Source of the DNA: Trypanosoma brucei gambiense DAL972
Taxonomy: Eukaryota > Euglenozoa > Kinetoplastea > Trypanosomatida > Trypanosomatidae
DNA length: 64,000 nt
Direction: 5' to 3'
Assembly: GCF_000210295.1 (NCBI RefSeq)
Contig: NC_026742.1
Location: forward strand, 868,001 to 932,000
Part shown: positions 1 through 10,847 of the stretch, one piece after another
How positions within the stretch are numbered: position 1 is the stretch's first letter
Layout of the letters: the number at the start of each line of letters is the position of its first letter
Translations under genes and position numbers: made by a program
Notes under the pieces: model-generated
Databases searched by the model: none
What the model was told of the DNA's origin: nothing
What the model saw: the letters and a program-made list of their open reading frames with translations, nothing else

Positions 1-2203
1 CGGAACCTCAGCCTTGTCTTAGACGCCGAAATTCTCGCGTCTCGTTCGTAGGTGAATTCCGTGCATAGTTATCGATTTTAGGGTGACTCGACGCAGAAGG
101 AAGATCAGGGGATTGAAAGAACCGAGAGTGCGCAAGCATATGGGCATTTGTATACTTTCGTATGTCGTATGCCCGTATATAAACAATATATATATATATA
201 TCACAGTTGTGTGCATGTATGTTTGCATTTTTTCCGTCAAAGTATTTGGCGCATTTTACTATCATTGTACTGTAGGAACCGCTTAGGGATGTAGCGATAA
301 AAGTCGAACCAGTCGCTCGTTGTATCTCTCTGCGACCATCATCGCTGTTTCACCTGCACCCTTTTCCCTCTCTGTACTTTTCATTACCATTTCCACTATT
401 TAACAGTTTTGTTTTGGTTTCACTGCGTTTTCGTTCACCCTATTCATGCTCATGTCTCTGGGGATTTTGTTGTTATCGTTTCCCTCACCATTTCCCCTCT
501 GAGGTGATGCTTGGGTGAAGGATGAAATTAAATTTCATCCACTCGGCCACTTCATGCACAGTTGCTCGAACAGCATCCACGCCTAGTGGGGAGAATGAGA
601 CTCCCGCATATTTGGTTTAGTCGCCTGACGCGGTTGTAGTAATTTTTTAAAAATATTCACCATTATACTGTAATTTTTACGTTGCCTCCCCCCTTTCATT
701 TTGTGGCGAAATCGTTTGCCATTGTGTTCTTTCCCTATTTTTTTTTTTTTTGGTCGAGGGGAGAGTTCCCCAGACTCCAGTTGTTTTTCTCTACAAAAAA
801 TAACGACGCAAGGGCATAGTAACGTCTCCTAAGTTTGAAAACGAAAGGTGTGTTGAGTTGTGTGTAAATTCACCCATCCATACACCTCCTTTTTTACTTC
901 ATCTTTTTAATTTTACTTCGTGCATTCACCCTAACATCGATGTATCCGTGAAAAAAAGTAAAAAAATAAAATAAAACCAAGGTTGTTTGCTCATTAGTTG
1001 CACGTGCCTGAAAAAGTGGTTCTTTTCTCGTTTGTTTTCCTAATTTCTTCCCTTTCCTCTTTTCTCTTAAAGTTTATGTGAATAATGAGTTGACTAACTA
1101 ACAATCAAAAGCGCTGCATGTACGTAACTGTAGAATGTATGTGTGTGTATGTGTATGGGGAAGGGGGTTCATACATTTAAACCATCGGAAAGGTCGGAAG
1201 TTAATATGCACCAGCTAAAAGAAAGGCGACAAGGCTAGAATAAAGACGGAGGATGCACACAAAAAGGATAAAGCAAGTGGGGAACCAAATGTTGTTTTCA
1301 AACGCCTCTACCTTTCTTTGACGCATTCTCACCAAAGACCGTTGCATCATTTCCACAGTTCGGCACTTGCCTCACCATTGTGTCAGCGTCGAGCACCTTG
1401 CCTAGAACTCAGAAAAAGAGCCAACCTCCTTCTTTTTGTTATATCGAAACGGCATCGACAAATAACATAAGTCGGGTAAAGTAACCTCGCGCACGCATCC
1501 TTTCGAATATAAATGCATGCGAATGTGTTTTGTTGTTGCTTATCAATAAGAACCCAAATGCCATTTCCTAAAGAGACTAACGGAATGCGGGTGGTCGTTC
1601 ATCGGATAGCGAGGCATTGTTACTTCGTAAATATGATTGTTGAGGACGCAGTAACCCTTTTATTTTCTCCTCCATCAGAAGTAAAACGCACGTACGTGAG
1701 GGTTTTGGAAAGTGGAATGGCCATTTCTCCATGGTTACCGGCATATTGGAATGACACGAATGGACTTGCATCTAGTAAGCGACTGAAGTTTTGGCGGTGC
1801 AGTGCCACGCGCGGAAGTTGAATGTTCAATGGGAAAAAGAAATGCCTCAACTTTCATCGTGTACTGGCAAGTGAGAAGTGTAAACATATTTTCTCATTTC
1901 ATTCCTTTCCGTTGTGGTGTTGTGACAATGAGGTGCCTTCCCTTATGGGGGCGGCACACACGTCTGCGTCGGTTTTAAAGTTCAATAACAGGTCATAGCA
2001 CACACCAGTGGTGTGATTGTTGCTTGTGCCCATACCTTCTCTTCCTACGCTTTCCCTTTACTTTCCTCACTGCTTCATTTTTCTTCCCGTTTTTAAAGAA
2101 AAAATATTAATCGTTTCTGACACGTATCTACACTCCTCTGCACGTGTGTATTTCTGTTTCTGCTTGAAGAAGGTAAAGTTGCACTAAGAGACAGGAACAA
2201 GTG
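1..2203. other. Intergenic / UTR region before the first gene
   Basis: No convincing gene is seen. The stretch holds a short TA repeat near 185-202, T-rich tracts (for example near 739-751) and several short ORFs open on both strands at 1513-1850, which overlap each other and have no recognisable protein features. The last part, about 2030-2094, is pyrimidine-rich and leads to an AG at 2097-2098, which suits a trans-splice acceptor for the next gene. The rest is probably the 3' UTR of a gene outside the window. Confidence 0.6.
2030..2098 (+). promoter_or_regulatory. Polypyrimidine tract and spliced-leader acceptor for the GRAM gene
   Basis: About 65 bases made mostly of C and T are followed by an AG at 2097-2098, roughly 105 bases before the ATG at 2204. 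In kinetoplastids this arrangement directs spliced-leader addition. The exact site is inferred. Confidence 0.5.
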
Positions 2204-3091
2204 ATGGTGGGAAGCACTGCGCATGGGGGAGACAGTTTAGAGCTCCAGCCGCTGATATTTAATGGCCCTGTTCCTAAACCACATCCGCCCTGCACTGATC
2301 CCACACCGGATGAGCAGTACCGCATGGCTTCTGAAGAGCAATTGAAAAAAATGGAAAAGAAGGACCAAAAAGCACCTCCTTCTGAGGAACAACCAGCGCC
2401 TGAGGGGGGAACTAAGGGCTCGAAGATGTCTTCACTATTTTCAGGCGCCACCCGCAATATATGCAGCATTGCACATCAGGTGTCGAGTACAGTGGAGAGA
2501 GCTGCTGTAAAGGCATCAAATGCAACAGGAAACAAAATGCGAGAAATTAACGAGCGGATGAACCACAGTTGGTTCAAGGAAAACTTCCCGCACTTAAGGG
2601 CACAAGGCGAGACACTCGTGGCGGATTATCCTTGCTCCGCTATCCACGGACCAGGTTACGTTCATGGACGTGTTTATATCACAGCGAACAACCTTTGCTT
2701 CAGCACGGGTACGTCCTCTACGTTTCAGCGAACGAAAGACGTACTGAAGGCGGCTGCTTTTTCAGGGGATGGCAACGAACCAATCATACGGCAAATTATT
2801 CCCTTGGCAGATATTGCAAGTATTCAGCTCTCTGTTCATTTGGAGACAGTGAATAAGGGACCTCCATACTTCATGCTTCTCCCCGCTGAGGTGGTAATTC
2901 CAACCTGCCTTCAAGTATTCACCAGGCGGCAACAAGTGTTTCAGTTCTTCAGCTTCGGGAATCGCGATAAGACAGATTCACTGTCAGACACTTTGAAGGG
3001 GAAGCCGGTGGAGCAAGCTTACAATTATATTGATCATGTATGGCGTGCTGCCACAACAGTTCCACTGCCGGGTGTTCAGTACACTCAGTAA
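2204..3091 (+). CDS. GRAM-domain protein
   Basis: The product is 295 residues from the first ATG; the codon just upstream is GTG and was not used. Residues 1-115 are a polar, probably disordered leader rich in Lys, Glu and Pro. From about residue 122 the pattern is that of a GRAM (PH-like) domain: FKENFP, then a Cys-containing strand, HGRVYITANNLCFST, and a later IIPLADIASIQL strand, ending with a helix containing AYNYIDHVW. GRAM domains usually bind phosphoinositides or protein partners on membranes, so a peripheral membrane role is likely. No catalytic domain, transmembrane segment or StART/VASt lipid-transfer domain is visible, so it is smaller than the sterol-transfer GRAM proteins. It opens the plus-strand unit. 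The specific function is unknown. Confidence 0.85.
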   Translation: MVGSTAHGGDSLELQPLIFNGPVPKPHPPCTDPTPDEQYRMASEEQLKKMEKKDQKAPPSEEQPAPEGGTKGSKMSSLFSGATRNICSIAHQVSSTVERAAVKASNATGNKMREINERMNHSWFKENFPHLRAQGETLVADYPCSAIHGPGYVHGRVYITANNLCFSTGTSSTFQRTKDVLKAAAFSGDGNEPIIRQIIPLADIASIQLSVHLETVNKGPPYFMLLPAEVVIPTCLQVFTRRQQVFQFFSFGNRDKTDSLSDTLKGKPVEQAYNYIDHVWRAATTVPLPGVQYTQ

Positions 3092-4222
3092 ATATGTGAA
3101 CTTAGGAAGGACAAGGATGGTCGTTGAATGGGAAGAACAACATGGAAAAAAAGAAATGAAGGATAGGGTGTAAATGGTGTTCTTTCCCCTACGGCTAATC
3201 TGCTTTGGCGTAACTCTCTGGAGAGCGCTTGTAGACAAAACAAAACGAAAAAGTATTGGAAAAGGTTTGTCCGAAGGAACAAGGTCGCGATATGTAGGTT
3301 CCCGCGTTCAACTTAAGGTTTGCACAACACAAAATCGATTTTCGAAGAAAAAAAAATGCTCGCACGGTGTGAAAGAGAATGGAGCGAAGATACTGAAGAA
3401 AGGGGAAAAGGGGCTTCGGTACCGTGGAGAACACTGCTTTACTTATTTTTGTATTTTCCGTTTGCTTTCACACCTATGTTTGCGATCTTGGTCCCATACA
3501 TGAATTACTAGGGCATCTGCTAAGGAAACTCTGTCTATCGTTGGGAATGGGAAATGCACGCATAACGCATGTCTCCTTTACAACAACTACCCGCTTTACT
3601 ACCTCTCTGCTTTCGCTTGGTAACAATTTTAAAAATTTTACTTGTAATTGAATCTCGCACATCTTTCCTTTTTTTTTTATCGCACTTTTCTTCAACTGTC
3701 TCACGTGTATACAGGAATTACCGTTGCGTTGCGGTCGGTGTGTGCGTGGGTGGCGGACTACTCGCCGCCCTCCATTAGTCGCTGCGAGAAGAAAGGTTGT
3801 TATTTTAGTTCTAAAGAATCTTTTGAAAAGGGGTGAGGGCGAAAGAGTAGAGAAAGTGCGGATGAGCGGGGATGTGATGCGTGGGTTTAGACTGCAAATG
3901 GGCGGAAGGAAGTTTAATTCAAGTGCATCTTATATTATGGTGTTGGGTACGTTGTGTGCGTACCTCCCCTCGGATGGGTCGTTAACTTGGAAAGTGCTCT
4001 AATGCTTTTGACAGCATGGCAGGGGGAGGTCCACTGAACCGAAAAGGTACTCACGACGTAGCGGTTCCTTCTTTTTAAATCCGATTACCCAAAATATGAC
4101 GTCACACAAAACAATGTGGATGTGCTACTTTATGGCGGAGTACGGTCTGTTCAATGAGGAGTAAAATTGTTGTGACCGTAATTTTAACACTACCGGGGCC
4201 GGAGACAGACACACACATACAT

Positions 4223-4264
<42 letters not shown>

Positions 4265-4487
4265 GCCCCAATTCTAAAATATGAAATCTTATTATTCAAA
4301 TGTAAATTATAATGTGTGCTCACAGTTAGTGGTGTCACAGGTGGCTAACCGCCGTGGCTGAAGGGAGGGGGAACGTAGTTTGCTGCCACACGCCATATAT
4401 ACGTGAAATGCTATGGGTTCCCTGTGTTTGTGTCTTGATTTGCATTCCCCTATCATTTTTATTAACCACAAAGGCTGTAACGTAAAC
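3092..4487. other. Intergenic / UTR region with AT microsatellite
   Basis: About 1.4 kb with no supported gene. Many short ORFs overlap on both strands and none has domain features. An AT dinucleotide run lies at about 4226-4261. A pyrimidine-rich stretch at 4443-4460 followed by AG at 4472-4473 is the best splice-acceptor candidate for the pseudouridine synthase gene. The rest is probably the GRAM gene's 3' UTR. Confidence 0.55.
4226..4261. repeat. (AT)n microsatellite
   Basis: Pure alternating A and T for about 36 bases, in the intergenic region before the pseudouridine synthase gene. Confidence 0.9.
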
Positions 4488-7400
4488 ATGTCAGTCGGCA
4501 AGGTCGCTATGGTGGGTGGCGGTGGAAGAGTTACTGTTCCGCGAAAATACTTCCGCGCCGCGGTTCGTGGTCTTCAGCACGTCCCGTGGTGGTGTCAAAG
4601 CGACGCACGGACCTCAGCCACCGGTAAGCATCCGCTAGACGAAGCTCTGAAGTGTGCGGCAACTTTTCAGAGCAGATCATTGAAGCAGTGGGAAAATGCA
4701 TTGTCTGTTTCCAGTCCTTACCGAAACACCGACCACCTTGCGGCAGGTAAAGCGGTAGTAACAGCACCCGGCACTACCATAACTCTGCAGAGCCTCGCTG
4801 ATTATGACGGTGGCGAAGCGGAGGACCAGCAGGAGTCGCACGAGGTGTCTGCGGCGTTTGTTGAAAAACAGCAGGCAAAGTTGCACGCCATGTTACAGCA
4901 ATGGGTCGCCTACTGTGCATTCCACTGTACACGCGCGGAGTTCGCTGCGAGGCAGTCGCTCGTGGCACAGCGACTTCTTCTCTCCCCTCTGGGAGTCTTG
5001 CCATCAAGTGCGCACCACCAAGTGGGTTCGGCTCGTTTGGAGAGGACTTTGCGGCGCCGTGGGGCCCGCGCTTACGTTGATTTGCTCGTTCACCACCAGC
5101 TACCCATGCAGCAAAAGCAAGAATGGGATGTATTGTGCTCGGTTTGGTCCTCCGTGGGGGAAGGACTCCGACGTCAGGGCCTCACCGCCTCTTCAGCAGC
5201 TTCCGTTGTAAGACTCCCCTTTACCCAAGAAGCAGTTGATGAACCGTCGTGGGAAAGAAGTTTGGCTGTATTATCGTGGGCAATGCACTTTAAAGGGGGA
5301 AATCAGTTCCATATACCCTCTTCTGACATTGCCATTGTTCTCCATCAGTACATCCAGAGCTTGGAGGATCGCGTGCAAGGGCCCAACCCTCAACAAATGC
5401 CCGTCACAGAGGAACAGGCCGTTATTCAGCAGCTTCAGCAGTGGTGGAACTCTGCGAGGGAAGCTGAGCAGCGCGACGCAGGGTTGGCGGCGGCATGTGG
5501 ATTAGACCGTACGGCTTTTAACTCAATCCATGTGGAAGGCCGGAAGGTAACCCTCTGTTTATCTGACAAGGAGTTGTCGAAAAGCACTGCTGCGTACGCA
5601 GAGTTGCTGTTGCAGGGAAGGTGGGAGGACGTTCTTGAGCACATTCGACTCGTGGCCACCAATGTCGCTTCCGGTCCTTTCAGTCGCGATAGAGGCGCGG
5701 ATAGAAGGCAAGGTGACGATTTATCCAACCAGCGAGCGGCTGCTGCAGGTGATTGTGACGATGGCGAAGGGAAGGAGGAGATTGCACTGATTACGGACGG
5801 CGGTTTTGGTGATGTTTTCTTCAGCATTGGATCGAACGTAACTTCGTGTGACTCGTCAACTACGGATGCGCTTGTCGCGTTGTTTAACACCCCACGTCCT
5901 GTATTTCTGAAAAGCAAAGTATGGGCCCGGTCGTCTTCTTCCCCGCTGGGAAAACCACCGCGTGAGTACCTTCTAGCATTGGAGACACCACTTGAGACGG
6001 TGTTGCTCCAAAAGCCTCCAGTGGTTGGGCTTCGGACCCGTGCTTTTGCTACACGGAGTGACGGGGGCACAAGTGGGATAGGATTAATGGGTAAAGTGAG
6101 TTGCAGTGATTGTTCGGATAAGCAGTTGCAAGAGAGTGGGGAATGTTTAAGGGCGACATCTGCCGCGCTGGTTGAGCTGCGTCGCAAGTTATGGATACTA
6201 AGGCAACTTCCCCGGCATCTTTCGCGTTCATTAGTCCGCTTTGAGGGTGCTGGTTCCTTCATGGTGCCTTATCTATTGCGGTGCCCCGCAAAGGAGCTCC
6301 TCCCTTGGTTTCTGCTTAGCAAAGTTGCCTCAGCACATTCCAGGCATCAGAACCAAGAGAAACTTGAGGAAGCTTTCCGTGACACCCGCTTGCATGTCCT
6401 TTATACACTTTTCTTACCGCACGCTCATTACGCTGCGTTTCAAGAATACTGTGCAGACCTACTCCTGCAGGTGGGAAGTTTGATTGTACCACTAGATGTT
6501 CTTCGAGTGGCAGTACGAGTTCTTCTTCAACCTCCGTCGTTCGACCACTTCTACGATGTGTTGCAGGGTCGCCGTCTTCCAGTGGAAGTTGACTGCCGCC
6601 ATTTATGGTCGCGTTCGGTGGAGTCGTCACTTGTAGAGCGAGAGTCTGATTGCTCCACTTCACTGACGCCTTCGTGTTTGAGTCTTTTAAAAGAGTTACA
6701 GAGCGACGCTGCCAAGCGGCAGGCGTTCTTCGTTTGCAAGTCGCATAGCGCGCGTAACTACCACCTTTCTACTTGGATTGAAAGCTGCAGTAAAGTGGAG
6801 ACGCTATCTGGACTTATAGGAATTATTGCCCGGGAGGTTAATCTTTATGGGCCGCCACTTCTGTCTCCAGAGGCTGCCGCTGCGTTGCTGACCGCCATTG
6901 TCATTCCCCATATTGGTGAAAGAGGGGGTGCGAAGTATGAAGGCTGTGAACAAGCGTCAGAAATCGGTAATGACACGTTGCGCATGCTAGGAGTTGCATA
7001 CTTTGTACTACCCAGTGATAAGGCTTTTGGTGCCGCTCCGTACTTTAAGGGAACTTACAATGAGAAGTACATAATCGATGACGGGTTTGAGTGGACAACC
7101 GACTGGGATGGTGCTGAAGCACTCCTTGTCGGTCGATCTCTTCGCCGGGTCACTAAATACCCTACCACAACAACAGAATCGTTCTTCCGTGTAGAGTGCT
7201 GCTCCACTCAGCAGATGGTAACATACCGCGTGCCAAAGCTTCGCTTGCGACTTATGAAGGTTGACCTTGCTGAGGCAATACAATACTTTGAGTGCGGAGT
7301 CAAGCGAATCACGCAGGACGAAGGCGCAAACGACAAAATATATGGAGAAACGGTGGTGGGCCTGGCGGGGAGACCCGCAGTTGTGGCGTACCACTTGCCT

Positions 7401-8252
7401 TTTGGCGTTGCAGCGGTTGACAAACCTGCGGGTATGAGCACCACCCTTCATGTGGGGCACCCTCACTTGCTCGATTTTTTGGCAGGGAACCTCCCGTGGA
7501 AAGGACCTAGTGCGCCCGTGCTGTTTCAGCATGGACTTGTTAACCGTATCGACTTGGGTACTAGTGGATTAGTGCTCGTTGCGGATACAGAAGCCTCGCT
7601 TGAGGAGGCTCGCCGTGCGAGTATTGTGGAGCGTTGCGTGGAAAAGGTTTACCGGGCGCTTGTTTTGCATTGTCCCCCACCGATCTCCCGCATAGATACG
7701 TCAGAGTGTTGGTACCTTAATCCATGTGGGATCATAATGTGCGACGTCCTTGCAAATGGCGCCGACTTTTCTCTTCAGATCGCTGCGTACAATTCCTCGA
7801 AGGGAGGCGCCTTGCCTGTAGGGGCGATGGATCGGCGATCAGCCACAACAACATATCGTGTATTGCAGTACTTTCCGAGGAGTGGCGTCTATTACTTGGA
7901 AATTCATCTACACACGGGACGTCGTCACCAGATCCGGCAGCACTTTGCTCGGCTATGTCATCCATTGTTGGGTGACGGCCGTTACAGTCGGCGAGCGCAG
8001 GTAGTGGGGGAGGAATTCGGTTTGCAGCGGCCTGCACTCCATGCAGTCCGTGTTACACTTACCCCACAACATGGAGCATCTGCCAAACCACGGGGCGGCG
8101 TCGTGGCTCCGCGTGTGGGTGATGCCGATTACGATGAATATTGCGGCAACGGAGGGGGAAAGACCGTAGTGGAGTGCCCAGTTCCGGAGGACATGCGGCT
8201 GACTCTAAAAATGTTGCGGGAGCGTGAGGACCCGGTAGGGTTGGGTGCTTAA
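4488..8252 (+). CDS. RluA-type pseudouridine synthase with a ~970-residue N-terminal extension
   Basis: The product is 1254 residues from 4488. The frame also opens at an ATG at 4413, but a pyrimidine stretch and AG (4472-4473) lie between the two ATGs. The 4488 start also gives an Arg/Lys-rich, acid-free leader like a mitochondrial presequence. The C-terminal part (about 970-1230) is an RluA/RluD-type RNA pseudouridine synthase: VDKPAGMST, the active-site motif NRIDLGTSGL with catalytic Asp at about 1022, then HTGRRHQIRQHFA and LLGDGRY, and ALHAVRV. The usual HRLD reads NRID, but the nucleophilic Asp is present. Such enzymes convert uridine to pseudouridine in rRNA or tRNA. The first ~970 residues match nothing I recognise; bacterial relatives are about 300 residues. 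A mitochondrial rRNA target is plausible but inferred. Confidence 0.9.
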   Translation: MSVGKVAMVGGGGRVTVPRKYFRAAVRGLQHVPWWCQSDARTSATGKHPLDEALKCAATFQSRSLKQWENALSVSSPYRNTDHLAAGKAVVTAPGTTITLQSLADYDGGEAEDQQESHEVSAAFVEKQQAKLHAMLQQWVAYCAFHCTRAEFAARQSLVAQRLLLSPLGVLPSSAHHQVGSARLERTLRRRGARAYVDLLVHHQLPMQQKQEWDVLCSVWSSVGEGLRRQGLTASSAASVVRLPFTQEAVDEPSWERSLAVLSWAMHFKGGNQFHIPSSDIAIVLHQYIQSLEDRVQGPNPQQMPVTEEQAVIQQLQQWWNSAREAEQRDAGLAAACGLDRTAFNSIHVEGRKVTLCLSDKELSKSTAAYAELLLQGRWEDVLEHIRLVATNVASGPFSRDRGADRRQGDDLSNQRAAAAGDCDDGEGKEEIALITDGGFGDVFFSIGSNVTSCDSSTTDALVALFNTPRPVFLKSKVWARSSSSPLGKPPREYLLALETPLETVLLQKPPVVGLRTRAFATRSDGGTSGIGLMGKVSCSDCSDKQLQESGECLRATSAALVELRRKLWILRQLPRHLSRSLVRFEGAGSFMVPYLLRCPAKELLPWFLLSKVASAHSRHQNQEKLEEAFRDTRLHVLYTLFLPHAHYAAFQEYCADLLLQVGSLIVPLDVLRVAVRVLLQPPSFDHFYDVLQGRRLPVEVDCRHLWSRSVESSLVERESDCSTSLTPSCLSLLKELQSDAAKRQAFFVCKSHSARNYHLSTWIESCSKVETLSGLIGIIAREVNLYGPPLLSPEAAAALLTAIVIPHIGERGGAKYEGCEQASEIGNDTLRMLGVAYFVLPSDKAFGAAPYFKGTYNEKYIIDDGFEWTTDWDGAEALLVGRSLRRVTKYPTTTTESFFRVECCSTQQMVTYRVPKLRLRLMKVDLAEAIQYFECGVKRITQDEGANDKIYGETVVGLAGRPAVVAYHLPFGVAAVDKPAGMSTTLHVGHPHLLDFLAGNLPWKGPSAPVLFQHGLVNRIDLGTSGLVLVADTEASLEEARRASIVERCVEKVYRALVLHCPPPISRIDTSECWYLNPCGIIMCDVLANGADFSLQIAAYNSSKGGALPVGAMDRRSATTTYRVLQYFPRSGVYYLEIHLHTGRRHQIRQHFARLCHPLLGDGRYSRRAQVVGEEFGLQRPALHAVRVTLTPQHGASAKPRGGVVAPRVGDADYDEYCGNGGGKTVVECPVPEDMRLTLKMLREREDPVGLGA

Positions 8253-8509
8253 TTACTGCTCTACGCCGTCAGAAATTCAGCAGGGACGCTTGCCTATCCA
8301 GATACATGCGCACGTAATTATTTTAACATGCCCTCTTCTTTGTTTTGTTTTTTTCTTTGCATAAGGGAATTAAATTTCAATTTAGGATTTCATTTATGAG
8401 ACTCCCTTGATCCCTCAAGGAGTTTTTGCTTCCAAATTTATCTGTTATTCGAATAAGGAAGGCTAAATATAGTTGACATCCAGATTGTTCTCACACGGAA
8501 CCGCAGTGC

Positions 8510-9127
8510 ATGGAGGACGTGAGGCCTGCAACTTCACCGTTGACGGAAGACACAGCTTATACGCGGTGCTTGCGCGGAGCGAAGGAGGCCAAGGAAAGGG
8601 GAAATACCGCCATATCGGACAAAAACTTTAAAGAGGCTTCCTTTCAGTACAAGAAGGCACTGCTGTTTCTATCTGAATACATACCGGGAGACGGAGGTTT
8701 CTCGGAAGATGCGTTGATCGACATGTTGGCACGGCGAAGAGGCGTAGCGACACCTCGGGACCTCAGCCCTGGTCGCAAGAGTGAGTTAATGGATCTCTAC
8801 GTAACAGTTATGAACAACTTGGCGGTTGCTGATATGAGGCTCTGTCGTTTTGACAAAGGCGTTGAGCACACAACAAAAGTCCTCAATGTTCCTGGACAGG
8901 AGAAAAACAGAAAAGCGTTGTGGCGGCGTGCCGAATGCCATGTGCAAAGAGGCCATATTGAAGAGGCCGAGAAGGATGTGGATGTGCTTGCCGCTTGTGC
9001 GGAGGGAAATGGCCAGCAGTCGGAGGAAGTTGTCGGACAACTACGTATGAAGATAAAAGAAAAGAAGAAGCAGCTGGTGAGGGAAGAGCGTGCGATTTGT
9101 AAGAAAATGTTTGAACACGGGTCTTAG
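8510..9127 (+). CDS. TPR protein, immunophilin/TTC9-like
   Basis: The product is 205 residues. It starts at ATG 8510, after a pyrimidine tract near 8329-8360. The layout is that of the three-TPR module of FKBP-type co-chaperones and TTC9: a first repeat at about 24-57 (KERGNTAISDKNFKEASFQYKKAL), a linker, a second at about 98-130 (NNLAVADMRLCRFDKGVEHTTKVL) and a third at about 136-168 (KALWRRAECHVQRGHIEEAEKDV). A charged helix rich in Lys and Glu closes the protein. There is no peptidyl-prolyl isomerase domain. TPR modules of this type often bind the C-terminal peptide of Hsp90 or Hsp70, so an adaptor role is likely but not shown. No signal or membrane segment is seen. Confidence 0.85.
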   Translation: MEDVRPATSPLTEDTAYTRCLRGAKEAKERGNTAISDKNFKEASFQYKKALLFLSEYIPGDGGFSEDALIDMLARRRGVATPRDLSPGRKSELMDLYVTVMNNLAVADMRLCRFDKGVEHTTKVLNVPGQEKNRKALWRRAECHVQRGHIEEAEKDVDVLAACAEGNGQQSEEVVGQLRMKIKEKKKQLVREERAICKKMFEHGS

Positions 9128-9431
9128 TGTAGCGCACAAACTCGTGTCTGCGTGCCCTTTACATTTCAAGAGTTTCTTGTATGCGCTTTTCATTGAATGT
9201 GGTCCAGGACACAATCTTCCACAGCTTTAATTCTAACACCTCATACACTATTGTATGCTATCCCTCGTTTTTACGTTTACTTATCCTTATTTCTCTACCT
9301 TCGAACACGAGGGAGGTGCTTGATGTTCTCTTTTCTTCATTGGTCATTGTTTGGGAGAAGTAAACAGAAGCAAGGCTGTTCGTCTTCGGCGGTACTGTTC
9401 ACATTTGGTTACATTCACGTTTGCTCGGAAC
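9128..9431. other. Intergenic region between TPR and uL29m genes
   Basis: About 300 bases with two pyrimidine-rich stretches (about 9265-9300 and 9327-9350), either of which could supply the splice acceptor for the next gene. No gene is seen. Confidence 0.5.
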
Positions 9432-10847
9432 ATGCAGCGTAATTTAACGAAATTGAGCGCAGCAGCATTCTATGAGTTCGTTGACAATAATTTCCTCAAC
9501 AACAAACGACCCCCCGTTCCCGGCGGGTCATGGACGGTTGAGGTGCTACGTAATAAAAGTCTCGCCGATTTGCAGCACATATGGTTCCTGCTTTTGAAGG
9601 AGCGAAACATGTTAAAGTCCATGAAGGAACACTATTTGCGGCACCAAGAAGAACTGGGTGCAATGCCTGCCCCCTCGAGGCTGAAAATGATCGATGAATC
9701 GATGCGCAACATTAAGCGTGTCGTGAAGGAGCGTGATGAGGAAGCAACGGCCCGAGCAGTGGAGATATTTAAGGAAAGGCTGAAACGTGGCATTTATCGT
9801 TATCCACCGGGTCCGCCTCCTCCCCCTGGGGCGCATGACAAAACAAGTGTGGTGAAGGTGGAACTGAGTTGCTATGTTGAGGAGGAGCGCCTGCGTGAAC
9901 TTTTCGGTCGTTATGATGTTTTTGAACCACATAAAGGTATCGTGCGAGTCGAGCTGAAGCTTCCGGATGAGATGTTGAAACAGAAGGAGGAAGCGGAGCA
10001 ACTTTGGACGCAGTACATGGCGGAATGTAGTGATGTGAAGGCATACCATCAGTGGTCAACGGCAGCACCCAGCGCGTACGACTATACTGAAGTGGAACTG
10101 GCCCCGGGGGTATTTGCCAACGATGCCATTTCAGATAAAGGTGGTAAACACAGTGGTGACACTGAAACTCATGAGGGGGTAATTGTCGCAGCACGCGTGC
10201 CCGTTCCACCCCCCAAGGAAAAACAGCCTCCACCAAAGAACCCACTCGAGCGGCTTAAAGCTGAACGGCGGTCATACCTCGCACGCACTACCATCCAACT
10301 TGGTTATTTCCCAAATGTGACGCTACCCCCGCCGCGGTATGAGACTGTTGAGGCTGTGCCGCGTCCGGTACACCCAGATGAGATCGAGGGACCGTGGGAG
10401 GCATACATAACCTACGACCGGGAGGATGGCTTATCGTACGCGCAGTCATTGGGCATAACTACTATCGGTGTAGCCACTGTGCTTGGTTTGACGGAGCACG
10501 TGCGTGAGCCTCAGCCGTACGCTGTGGTGGATCCCGTGTACTGCGAGGCGCTACGGCGTGAAAGGGCCCGTGAGGAGACACTCATGAAATGGCCACACGT
10601 CCCTGAATGGAAGTATGAGTATAGCACCTATACTCGGAAACATTTGGCTGATATTGTGCAGTACAACTACACGAATGTTGTTGACTATGTGGACCGTGAG
10701 GTTCTTCTCACTGGAAAGTCGGTCTGGGAATGCCCCATTCACATTGATCATACATGCGGTGGAAGCAAGACAGTGCCACCTCACGCCAAAAAACCGGTTC
10801 GGTACATGGATGCGGGCATTGCAAACGTGGGCGTTACTGACATTTAG
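9432..10847 (+). CDS. uL29m: Mitochondrial large-subunit ribosomal protein uL29m (MRPL47 type)
   Basis: The product is 471 residues from ATG 9432; the frame upstream has only a TTG. Residues about 25-75 carry the MRP-L47 signature (GGSWTVEVLRNKSLADLQHIWFLLLKERNML in pieces), followed by a helix-rich stretch with NIKRVVKERDEEATARA, which is the L29 fold as extended in mitochondria. The remaining ~350 residues are a kinetoplastid-style extension rich in Pro and Tyr, with a Pro run at about 120-130. Human MRPL47 is about 250 residues, so this version is much longer, as is common in trypanosome mitoribosomes. It should sit near the exit tunnel of the mitochondrial large subunit. From memory this is the T. 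brucei chromosome 9 uL29m gene. Confidence 0.9.
   Translation: MQRNLTKLSAAAFYEFVDNNFLNNKRPPVPGGSWTVEVLRNKSLADLQHIWFLLLKERNMLKSMKEHYLRHQEELGAMPAPSRLKMIDESMRNIKRVVKERDEEATARAVEIFKERLKRGIYRYPPGPPPPPGAHDKTSVVKVELSCYVEEERLRELFGRYDVFEPHKGIVRVELKLPDEMLKQKEEAEQLWTQYMAECSDVKAYHQWSTAAPSAYDYTEVELAPGVFANDAISDKGGKHSGDTETHEGVIVAARVPVPPPKEKQPPPKNPLERLKAERRSYLARTTIQLGYFPNVTLPPPRYETVEAVPRPVHPDEIEGPWEAYITYDREDGLSYAQSLGITTIGVATVLGLTEHVREPQPYAVVDPVYCEALRRERAREETLMKWPHVPEWKYEYSTYTRKHLADIVQYNYTNVVDYVDREVLLTGKSVWECPIHIDHTCGGSKTVPPHAKKPVRYMDAGIANVGVTDI

Noticed and set aside
1513..1821. 102-codon plus-strand ORF
   Set aside because: It overlaps minus-strand ORFs of similar size, has no clear splice acceptor near it and no recognisable features.
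5435..6262. 275-codon minus-strand ORF inside the pseudouridine synthase gene
   Set aside because: It is a shadow of the real frame; Ser/Arg-rich and without features.
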